A DNA stretch of 64,000 nucleotides from Virgibacillus ihumii (lineage in GTDB: Bacteria; Bacillota; Bacilli; Bacillales; Amphibacillaceae): NCBI RefSeq assembly GCF_902726655.1, contig NZ_CACVAN010000001.1, positions 3,534,001 to 3,598,000 of the forward strand, read 5' to 3'. Under the pieces are notes generated by a model. The model had not been told where the DNA came from. It searched no databases and saw only the letters and a program-made list of their open reading frames with translations. This document shows, piece by piece, positions 57,825 to 64,000 of this stretch. Position 1 is the stretch's first letter; the number at the start of each line of letters is the position of its first letter. The position numbers and the translations under genes are program-made.

Positions 57825-58437
57825 ATGCTGCAATATGCCATTTGTTTTATAAAAAGAGGAAACAAAATCCTGATGCTGAATAGACAGTCCCCGTTATGGA
57901 TGGGAATGTGGAATGGTGTTGGGGGAAAAATCGAGGAAAATGAGAGTCCCGCTGCATGCATTATTCGTGAAATAAAAGAAGAAACAGCGATCGTGACGGA
58001 TGATGTGGAGTTTAAAGGTAACGTCTGCTGGGTAGTTAAAAAAGTATAAAATCCTTTCTTACTGCATAATTGCAACTAACGCTGTCACCTAAAGGCTTGG
58101 TGACAACCAAGTTTTCTAAGAAGCGGATGGGCAGGATCTTGGCGGTATGTATTTATTGCCAAGATTCCGGAAAACTATGAGTATCATACGCCTAAAGGGA
58201 CAGATGAAGGTATTCTGGACTGGAAAGATTATTCATGGCTGATGAATGAGGAAAACAAGGGCGTCGTCCAGAACATCAAGTTATTTTCTGCCCAAAATGC
58301 TGGACGAGCCGGGGTGCTTTAACTTCACATTTAAATATGAAGGAATGGATATTGTTGATGTTAAAGTGGAGCGGCGTGAAGAAGAATGCTGGCCACTGGG
58401 AATCCCTGATCAGGAACAACACCAATGGAGGAGATAA
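57825..58437 (+). pseudogene. NUDIX hydrolase gene broken by a hairpin repeat and two frameshifts
   Basis: The start (ATG 57825, RBS GGGAGG) encodes a normal MutT-like N-terminus with the NUDIX box GGKIEENESPAACIIREIKE-type helix. At 58037 it runs into the repeat element and stops at 58049. Coding resumes directly after the repeat (from 58126, DGQDLGGMYL). It then shifts frame near 58153 (IAKIPENYEYHTPKGTDEG) and again near 58290 (LPKMLDEPGCFNFTFKYEG), ending at 58437. Rejoined, it gives an 8-oxo-dGTP diphosphatase-like protein of about 170 residues. Confidence 0.85.
58040..58118 (+). repeat. Hairpin repeat element, copy 4 of 4, inserted in the NUDIX gene
   Basis: A 79 bp copy (AAAGTATAAAATCCTTTCTT, GCATAATTGCAAC, GCTGTCACC / GGTGACAAC, AAGTTTTCTA). 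Comparison of the two gene halves puts about 88 extra bases (58038-58125) between a GTT codon and a GAT codon, so the element arrived by insertion. I see no target duplication. Confidence 0.88.
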
Positions 58438-58438
58438 C

Positions 58439-58540
58439 ATGAAAAAGTTACTGCGAATGGCTGTTAAATATGGTCCGATTGTGTATCCGATGGTAAAAAA
58501 ATTTATTAATAAACGCAAGCGTAAAAAAGAACAAATGTAG
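58439..58540 (+). CDS. Small cationic peptide, 33 residues
   Basis: ATG 58439 follows GGAGGAG. The product is MKKLLRMAVKYGPIVYPMVK followed by a Lys/Arg-rich tail (about 14 basic residues in 33). It is coupled to the broken NUDIX frame, starting one base after its stop. It could be a membrane-active or nucleic-acid-binding peptide; no family is recognised. Confidence 0.55.
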   Translation: MKKLLRMAVKYGPIVYPMVKKFINKRKRKKEQM

Positions 58541-58612
58541 CAGCAGATATTCCATTATCTAAGGGGAAATATGCTGCTTGCCCCGTACTCTGACTGGCAG
58601 AAAAGTCAGAAC

Positions 58613-58656
58613 CTGATGGGCGTGATGGTGGAGATGAGCACTTTCACGCCCGTCAG
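58613..58656 (+). promoter_or_regulatory. Long inverted repeat in the AraC leader
   Basis: CTGATGGGCGTGA (58613-58625) pairs with TCACGCCCGTCAG (58644-58656) with one G-T position. A smaller hairpin CTGACT / AGTCAG lies just upstream (58590-58609). Both are in the 130 bases before the AraC-type gene and could be an operator or attenuator. Confidence 0.5.
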
Positions 58657-58693
58657 CATCTATTTGATGGATTGGAAGAGGGAGAGACTTTAC

Positions 58694-59482
58694 ATGATTA
58701 TAGATCACGATGATGGCTTAATTCTCATGCGCCATGATTATTTGGGTGAGCGTAATTGGAGGAATGATGAATGCTATAAAATTATTTTTTCTACATACGG
58801 TGATGGAATCTATCAGACGAACAGGGGAGATGTATCGATTGATGCAGGCAACTTTGTGATTTTTAACCCGAATGAAGATCATAAACAATTGCTGGCAACC
58901 GAGGAGAAATTTCTTGTTGAAGTAGAAAAACCTCTGCTAAAAAAAGTAGTAGATGAGTTGGGACTCAGTTCCATAGAGCCGGAATTTGCTTTTCTGCCTT
59001 ATAGTAACAGGCATATTTTGAATTGGACAAAGTTTATCCGGGAATACATAACGATCTCTCCCAATCCATTATTTATGGAAAACAGTCTCACACAGCTGGC
59101 CATCCTTATGCTGGAAAATTGCCCCGGGTCACACCTGACAGAGTTAACTAATATGTCAGGAAACATGGATAGAATGATGGATGCGGTTAAAGAAAGTTAT
59201 GACCAGGAATGGACATTGGATGAGATGGCAGAACAATCCGGGCTAAGTAAATTTCAATTTGCACACGGGTTTAAAAAACGTACTGGAATGTCCCCATATT
59301 CCTGGCTGCAATTATATCGTCTGATTAGAAGCCAGCAATTTCTGGTTAATACAAATGATTCTGTGTTATCAATCGCCCTTGAGGTCGGGTTTAAAAATAT
59401 ATCCTCTTACAATCAATTATTTAAAAAAGTTTATGGAAAAACCCCTACCGAATTTCGGGTGTTTCATCGTATGAACAGCTAA
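58694..59482 (+). CDS. AraC-family transcriptional regulator
   Basis: About 262 residues. The N-terminal cupin-like sensing half (GDVSIDAGNFVIFNPNEDHK) is followed by two helix-turn-helix units in the last 100 residues (WTLDEMAEQSGLSKFQFAHG and SIALEVGFKNISSYNQLFKK). I start at ATG 58694, seven bases after GGGAGAG; upstream ATGs would run through the inverted repeat. Its last 66 bases overlap the convergent MFS gene, which may be its target. Confidence 0.82.
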   Translation: MIIDHDDGLILMRHDYLGERNWRNDECYKIIFSTYGDGIYQTNRGDVSIDAGNFVIFNPNEDHKQLLATEEKFLVEVEKPLLKKVVDELGLSSIEPEFAFLPYSNRHILNWTKFIREYITISPNPLFMENSLTQLAILMLENCPGSHLTELTNMSGNMDRMMDAVKESYDQEWTLDEMAEQSGLSKFQFAHGFKKRTGMSPYSWLQLYRLIRSQQFLVNTNDSVLSIALEVGFKNISSYNQLFKKVYGKTPTEFRVFHRMNS

Positions 59483-60652
59483 GCCGGTTATACTTATCAT
59501 CAGAATGACCAACCCGCTTCCAGTCATAAGCAATTGGATTGGGATGATGGCTGCCAGTGCTCCAAAAAATAAAAGTGAAATGGTATTCGCTGAATAAAGC
59601 AAAAATGCATTTGAACTGAATGCGCGGCCAAGCTTATTTTCAGGCACTTTTGCTTGGATCAGGAATATCCTTGCAAGACTTGAAATTGGCAGTCCAATGC
59701 CAACAAGGATTGCCCCGATGAAAAAGTGTTCAACGTGATAGAATATCCCGTAATATGTAATGCCAGACCCCCATATGACTGCTCCAATCAGGTAATGTTT
59801 GAGCGACATTTTTTTGATGAAAAATGGAATTATCATGTTTGTTACAATAACCACTCCTCCAAAAACGCCTTGCAGCACCGCATATAACTCTTCACTTTTG
59901 CTGCTCATTTCTGTTAGCGCAAGCAGCAGCCCGACTTCCCACACCCAGGTATTAAAGAATACGATCAGGAATGTGAACATAAATAATTGCTTTATAGTTA
60001 CCTGACTTTTCGCCCACCGAAAGAAATCAGCAATCGCAAAAAAGACTCCTTTAATTGATTTGTTTACGGATTGTGTTTGTTCTGTGAAATGCAGCTGAAG
60101 CAGTGCAATGACACTAATTAAATATGTTAACGTGTCGATTAAGAAGAAATAGATGGCCCCATATGAAAGCAGCCAGACAGACACCACAGGACTAAGAACA
60201 GTTACACCGCGGGTCACGGTATCATTTAAACTGTTGGTAAGTGAACGCTCATCAGGCTTAGTGATCATAGGCAGTACTGCACGGTGCGCCGGATTAAAGA
60301 AACAGCCGATTGTTTGGATGGAAAAACTGGCAATAAGCAAATACCAATAATGAAGCATATCAAGTTGATACATAAGGAAAACCGAAAAAATGATTGGAAT
60401 ACGAATGAAGTCCAGTGTAATTAAGAGTTTTTTGCGTGGCAGCCAGTCAGCTATCACGCCGCCAACCAATCCGAAAAGAAGATATGGAAGTGTTTCGGCA
60501 ATGGCCATTCCAGTAGTGAGTGTGGTTGATTCTGTTAAATCATATGCCAGGAACAGGAAAGCCATCCCTGATAAAACATCTCCCAGGCGCGAGATTCCAC
60601 CGCCGATTAAATAGTAACGAATATTTTTGTTTAACAATAGATTTTTGTACAT
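59417..60652 (-). CDS. MFS transporter, macrolide-efflux (MefA-like) type
   Basis: A 411-residue, twelve-helix protein of the MefA/EntS-like group: SRLGDVLSGMAFLFLAYDL at the first helix and FGLVGGVIADWLPRKKLLI as the loop 2-3 motif. Probably exports a drug or secondary metabolite; the substrate is unknown. RBS GGAGGTGAG precedes ATG 60652. The 3' end overlaps the AraC gene on the other strand by 66 bp. Confidence 0.82.
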   Translation of the reverse strand: MYKNLLLNKNIRYYLIGGGISRLGDVLSGMAFLFLAYDLTESTTLTTGMAIAETLPYLLFGLVGGVIADWLPRKKLLITLDFIRIPIIFSVFLMYQLDMLHYWYLLIASFSIQTIGCFFNPAHRAVLPMITKPDERSLTNSLNDTVTRGVTVLSPVVSVWLLSYGAIYFFLIDTLTYLISVIALLQLHFTEQTQSVNKSIKGVFFAIADFFRWAKSQVTIKQLFMFTFLIVFFNTWVWEVGLLLALTEMSSKSEELYAVLQGVFGGVVIVTNMIIPFFIKKMSLKHYLIGAVIWGSGITYYGIFYHVEHFFIGAILVGIGLPISSLARIFLIQAKVPENKLGRAFSSNAFLLYSANTISLLFFGALAAIIPIQLLMTGSGLVILMISITGLAVHTMKHPKFGRGFSINFFK

Positions 60653-60747
60653 TTATCTCACCTCCATTACCACTTTATAGGTAACAAGGCTGTATGTCTT
60701 ACTGAAAATTGCTGTAATAACGGGCAATATCCTGCTACTTTTTCACA

Positions 60748-60783
60748 AGCAAAAAAGGCGCCATAACTATTTATGGCACCTAT
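60748..60783 (-). terminator. Terminator of the DUF6376-like lipoprotein gene
   Basis: Minus-strand stem AGGTGCCATAA / TTATGGCGCCT (60781-60771 with 60766-60756, one G-T) followed by six T. Confidence 0.85.
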
Positions 60784-60806
60784 CTGAATTGCAATGGAAT
60801 CCGTGT

Positions 60807-61217
60807 TTATGATCCTAATTGTTCAATTTGCTTTTTCAGTTCGGTAATATTTTCAATGGTTTGATACACATCCGATTGCTTTAACCTTTCGATGGTAATC
60901 TCACCATTTTTTTGAACACTATTTATTGCATCCAGCAGTGTCTGGCTTTTATTTTCCAATTCCTTGTGAATGTCTTCCGCAAATGAAGGAGGCTCTGTTT
61001 CCTTAAAGTCTTTGATGGTTGTTTCTAGAGATTCTAACTCAGACTTTAAATTTTCGCCTTCGATATTCGACGTTTCTTCAGCAAATGTACTTAGTTCATT
61101 GATATATTCTGTGGCTTCAGTAGCATAATTTATCGATTTATTTGCTTCCTCCAGTAGTGAACAGCCGCTAAGGGCAATAATGGAGGCAAGTATTATTCCA
61201 CTCAACATTTTTTTCAT
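60807..61217 (-). CDS. Small lipoprotein (DUF6376-like)
   Basis: 136 residues from ATG 61217, which follows AAGGAG at seven bases. Signal peptide with lipobox ALSGC at about residue 18, then an almost wholly helical, Glu-rich body (NKSINYATEATEYINELSTF). The size and the helical spacing resemble the DUF6376 lipoproteins of Bacillus. Function unknown. Confidence 0.72.
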   Translation of the reverse strand: MKKMLSGIILASIIALSGCSLLEEANKSINYATEATEYINELSTFAEETSNIEGENLKSELESLETTIKDFKETEPPSFAEDIHKELENKSQTLLDAINSVQKNGEITIERLKQSDVYQTIENITELKKQIEQLGS

Positions 61218-61314
61218 TAGAATTCTCCTTTTCATTCCGATAATATTAGCATAGCATGGAGTAGAAGGAATGTCTTGATATTAGTATTACGTAAAAGTTT
61301 TGGGGAGGTTTCAA

Positions 61315-61728
61315 ATGAAAATCAATCATCTGCTTTTTTCAGTCAGCGATCTGGAAAAATCCATCGAGTTTTATAGAAAAGTATTTAATGCGAAACTCCT
61401 GGTGAAGGGCAACAACACCGCTTACTTTGATCTGGATGGGTTATGGCTTGCATTGAATGTTGAAAAGAATATTCCGCGGAATGAAATCCACCAGTCGTAT
61501 ACACATACAGCATTTTCTATCAGCGAAGAAGAAGTTGAGGATATGCATAAAAAGTTGAAACGGCTTGGTGTAAGTATATTACCGGGACGGGAACGGGACG
61601 AACGTGATAAAAAGTCGATTTATTTTACCGATCCGGATGGACATAAATTTGAATTACATACAGGTACATTAAAAGACCGTATTGAATACTACAAAACGGA
61701 TAAACCGCATATGGAATTTTATGACTAA
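61315..61728 (+). CDS. fosB: Metallothiol transferase FosB (fosfomycin resistance)
   Basis: A 137-residue glyoxalase-fold enzyme that opens the epoxide of fosfomycin with bacillithiol or cysteine. Metal ligands are His5 in [12 protein letters not shown], His in [12 protein letters not shown] and Glu in [34 protein letters not shown] is typical of FosB. Length agrees with the family (138-144). ATG 61315 follows GGGGAGG. Confidence 0.95.
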   Translation: MKINHLLFSVSDLEKSIEFYRKVFNAKLLVKGNNTAYFDLDGLWLALNVEKNIPRNEIHQSYTHTAFSISEEEVEDMHKKLKRLGVSILPGRERDERDKKSIYFTDPDGHKFELHTGTLKDRIEYYKTDKPHMEFYD

Positions 61729-61788
61729 GAAGGATTTAGAATGGATGACATACACAAGGCTTGTTGGTGGATAATTATTTAGTCATAA

Positions 61789-61815
61789 AAAAGAACCTCT
61801 ATCAAAGGTTCTTCA
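61789..61815. terminator. Small bidirectional terminator
   Basis: Stem AAGAACCT / AGGTTCTT (61791-61798 with 61806-61813), between the convergent fosB and DUF5392-like genes. Confidence 0.7.
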
Positions 61816-61817
61816 TC

Positions 61818-62264
61818 TTAGTTTTCCGACATTCGTTCTTTCCGGTTGTTTTCTTCAGTCAGGAAGTTAAAGAAAGTCTGCATGCCAAATTTTGGTTGTG
61901 CTTTTATATTATTAATATATTGTTCCTTCGAATAACCGTTTACATGCTCACTCTGATTAATCCGTTCAATCATGTGCTCCATACCGATTTTGTACATTTC
62001 CTTCTTTACATGGTTGGATTCCTTGAACAGGGCGATGCCGACTGCGGCCATTAAGGCGTATATCCCAAGAATTATCATGTTGTCTAAATTCCATCCGCCG
62101 GATATCAACGAGAAAAATAGATTGGTAAGTGATATCGCGAGCAGTGGCAGTGCAATTATTGAGTAACGGGAACTCTTTTTTAATTGTGGTTTAATCATTT
62201 CGGTGATTTTCTGCATTTCTCTTTCAATAAATGCTGGTACGTTTGTCATCATAAAATTATTCAT
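61818..62264 (-). CDS. YwnF-like membrane protein (DUF5392)
   Basis: 148 residues with two close membrane helices (about 38-56 and 62-80), a basic amphipathic N-terminus (FIEREMQKITEMIKPQLKKS) and a charged C-terminal tail. ATG 62264 is preferred because GGAG lies eleven bases before it; ATG 62273 is too close to that site. It resembles B. subtilis YwnF in layout. Function unknown. Confidence 0.65.
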   Translation of the reverse strand: MNNFMMTNVPAFIEREMQKITEMIKPQLKKSSRYSIIALPLLAISLTNLFFSLISGGWNLDNMIILGIYALMAAVGIALFKESNHVKKEMYKIGMEHMIERINQSEHVNGYSKEQYINNIKAQPKFGMQTFFNFLTEENNRKERMSEN

Positions 62265-62571
62265 ACGAATCATCACTCCATAACGATCGATTATATTAGA
62301 CAAGCGCAAATAAGACTTGTTAACGTTATAAAAATAGACCTGACCAACTAAATTGGTAAGGTCTTGCTAACAACGGTTGGTTGCCAACAAAGCCGAGAGC
62401 TGGTTTGCTCTGTAATGACGACCTTGCTGCTAAAGCTACTCCCCTTAATAGGAATGTTATTATATTTCTATTATACCGCTTGCAGCATGATTTGTCACAT
62501 GCAATGCCTGGAAAGAGGAATTGTTGTAAGTTCATTTATGATACAGTAAAGTTAAGGAGGAGTAATGAATA
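62265..62571. other. Gap of about 300 bases with nested hairpins
   Basis: From 62336 several inverted repeats follow each other: AGACC-TGA-CCAA / TTGG-TAA-GGTCT (62336-62364), GTTGG / CCAAC (62376-62388) and AGAGC / GCTCT (62396-62410). No open frame has a convincing start. It might be a structured leader, a small RNA or a degenerate repeat. The RBS of the next gene (AAGGAGGAG) is at its end. Confidence 0.4.
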
Positions 62572-62778
62572 ATGAGCAACTGGCCATACATCATTTATGC
62601 GATTATTTTAGGGGTATTGTCCTTTATCACTGGTGAGATTGTTACGTTTGTGATGCTTGGATTCATTTTAATTACATTGAATAACATTAATACGAACTTA
62701 AAACGAATTCATCAAAAGCTGCCGGGAAAACAAGGTGCGGGAGCTGACCAGGGAGGTAATGTTCATGGCAACAATTGA
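62572..62778 (+). CDS. Small membrane protein
   Basis: 68 residues with two hydrophobic stretches in the first 40 residues and a glycine-rich polar tail. AAGGAGGAG precedes the start. It overlaps csaA by 14 bases and is probably co-transcribed with it. Not recognised. Confidence 0.65.
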   Translation: MSNWPYIIYAIILGVLSFITGEIVTFVMLGFILITLNNINTNLKRIHQKLPGKQGAGADQGGNVHGNN

Positions 62779-63094
62779 GGATTTTATGGAGTTGGATATG
62801 CGGATTGGGACGATTGTGAAAGCGGAACCATTTCCGAAGGCGCGAAAACCGGCAATTAAATTGGAAGTGGATTTTGGTGAGCTTGGCATAAAACAGTCAT
62901 CCGCGCAAATAACGAAGCGCTATGAATCGGAGAAGCTTGTTGGACGTCAGGTTGTGGGAGTGGTGAATTTTCCACCGATGAGGGTCGCTGGGTATAAATC
63001 GGAAGTGCTTGTTATTGGCGGCGTGCCGGAAGATGGGGATGTTGTCCTGCTTCGGCCGGATGAAGACGTGTCAAACGGAACAAAGATATCGTAG
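62765..63094 (+). CDS. csaA: CsaA tRNA-binding/chaperone-like protein
   Basis: A 109-residue OB-fold protein: FMELDMRIGTIVKAEPFPKA at the start, KLEVDFGELGIKQSSAQIT, and FPPMRVAGYKSEVLVIG. It matches B. subtilis CsaA (110), which binds tRNA and unfolded proteins and helps export. ATG 62765 follows AGGGAGG at eight bases; the more upstream ATGs in frame lie inside the previous gene. Confidence 0.93.
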   Translation: MATIEDFMELDMRIGTIVKAEPFPKARKPAIKLEVDFGELGIKQSSAQITKRYESEKLVGRQVVGVVNFPPMRVAGYKSEVLVIGGVPEDGDVVLLRPDEDVSNGTKIS

Positions 63095-63126
63095 CTATTA
63101 AAAAATTCCTGGGGGAGTCAACATAG

Positions 63127-63597
63127 ATGTTTTATAGAAAAATTGTAACTACTTTTTTTGTCGTGATGTTTGTTTCATTGTTTTTTGCATGCAGTTATGT
63201 CCTGGGTGGAAACCCTAAATATGATGTTGGTGACAAGCTGATGCTCTGGAGCCTTTTTTACATGGTGTATGTTGGTCCGATTGTGTTAATTTACGGGAAT
63301 TTAGTATCTGTTTTTCTTGAGTATTGGCAAAAAAGCTGGAGCAGGCCGCGTGATTGGTTATATGTTGTCTTGCACGGAGTGTTTGGACTTGCAAATGGCT
63401 TGCTTTTCGGCAGTCCCATTTTTGCAGTATTGGGAGCTGTTGCGGCATTGTTTTATGCTATTATTGACCGCTGGCTATACAGCCGGAAGTTGAAGGGAAA
63501 AAGAAACAGGCTTTATCTGCTGCTGATTCCGTTCATCGCCTATGGTCTTTTATGGGGAATTCTGCAGTTGGCATCGCCATCACCACCGCCATTCTAA
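63127..63597 (+). CDS. Membrane protein of unknown function
   Basis: A 156-residue integral membrane protein with about four to five helices; the first 25 residues are very hydrophobic. It is 32 bp after csaA behind GGGGGAG and is followed at 24 bp by another membrane protein gene, so a three-gene unit with csaA is possible. No family is recognised. Confidence 0.6.
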   Translation: MFYRKIVTTFFVVMFVSLFFACSYVLGGNPKYDVGDKLMLWSLFYMVYVGPIVLIYGNLVSVFLEYWQKSWSRPRDWLYVVLHGVFGLANGLLFGSPIFAVLGAVAALFYAIIDRWLYSRKLKGKRNRLYLLLIPFIAYGLLWGILQLASPSPPPF

Positions 63598-63620
63598 CCC
63601 ATAAGGAAAGGGTGTTTTAT

Positions 63621-63953
63621 ATGTTGCGCTTTCTATTATTTTTCGGTTTATCGGCTTTGACATTCGGTCTGGAATATTTCCTTGTGACGGAATTTGTACC
63701 CGCTATCGACCAGTCGTTTGCAACAGTTGCATTTTTCGTTGGAGTTCTTGGCGTTATCATTTCACTCTTATTTTCGAGCGCTATTACAAGCCTGCCCATG
63801 ATGAGTTATTATCCGGATCCCGAGGAATTTGACCGGACCGTGAAAGTCAAAAAACGAGTAAAAGCAAAAGCCCTGAGTCTCCTCAATCCGATACTGATTG
63901 GGTCACTTCCGTTATTTCTGTATGGACTCTTTAAATCATTCAATCTACTGTGA
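63621..63953 (+). CDS. Membrane protein of unknown function
   Basis: 110 residues with three hydrophobic helices (about 3-22, 28-50 and 88-106) and a basic loop VKVKKRVKAKA between the last two. ATG 63621 follows AAGGAAAGGG. It ends 47 bases before the window border; the rest of the window shows nothing recognisable. Confidence 0.6.
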   Translation: MLRFLLFFGLSALTFGLEYFLVTEFVPAIDQSFATVAFFVGVLGVIISLLFSSAITSLPMMSYYPDPEEFDRTVKVKKRVKAKALSLLNPILIGSLPLFLYGLFKSFNLL

Positions 63954-64000
63954 AATATTTTTTGATAAGATCTGAGTTGTACCAAATAAGGGTGCTGTCG

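Overview
The window looks like chromosome of a spore-forming, probably halotolerant member of the Bacillaceae (Virgibacillus/Oceanobacillus/Lentibacillus type). The evidence is the B. subtilis-like order perR-ygzB-ygxA-rrn-tRNA cluster at 1-8733, Firmicute SAM and cobalamin riboswitches, bacillithiol-dependent FosB, Mn-dependent pyrophosphatase, the spore protein SspP, and a betaine-aldehyde dehydrogenase. The species cannot be fixed from memory alone.

Layout. 1-1736: end of perR, then ygzB and ygxA. 1737-8733: one ribosomal operon (16S-23S-5S) with tandem promoters, a separate promoter before 5S, and 14 tRNA genes in almost the order of B. subtilis trnD. 8922-13664: a fumarylacetoacetase-family hydrolase, a frameshifted xpaC, yaaN (TelA family) and an intact IS1182-family element. 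13823-18320: two beta-ketoacyl synthase genes around a membrane histidine kinase; the first synthase keeps its cysteine but has Asn at both histidine positions. 18825-22818: yhfK-like oxidoreductase, a lipoprotein, a small protein, and a SAM riboswitch leading a flavin monooxygenase plus ATP-grasp ligase pair.

23020-33901 is a 13-gene vitamin B12 salvage operon behind a cobalamin riboswitch: BtuF, BtuC, a BtuD-CbiZ fusion, CbiB, CobD, CobU, a CobQ lacking its amidotransferase domain, CobS, CobC, a second CobU-like protein, PduO adenosyltransferase, and the alpha-ribazole transporter/kinase pair CblT-CblS. There is no corrin-ring synthesis here. The genes fit uptake of corrinoids, removal of the lower loop, and reassembly with salvaged alpha-ribazole.

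34385-40642: a MarR regulator with an MFS transporter, an FMN reductase, a sulfolipid operon (SqdB, SqdX-type glycosyltransferase, GtrA-like protein) and a YczE-type membrane protein. 40858-49348: a FAD oxidoreductase, PpaC, a D-amino-acid conversion set (RpiR regulator, GNAT succinyltransferase, N-succinylamino acid racemase), and YidC2 preceded by a candidate MifM-type arrest leader with a hairpin that covers the yidC2 ribosome binding site. 49581-64000 is more accessory: two NERD-domain genes (one frameshifted), gbsA, small spore and membrane genes, acetyltransferases, a phosphotransferase, a broken NUDIX gene, AraC and MFS genes, FosB, CsaA and small membrane proteins.

Two repeat classes run through the window. 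One is a roughly 70-79 bp hairpin element in four copies, one of which sits inside the NUDIX gene. The other is a set of intergenic arrays with a near-exact 21 bp period and a locus-specific 6-8 bp core. Two of these arrays flank one NERD gene and a third follows the other.
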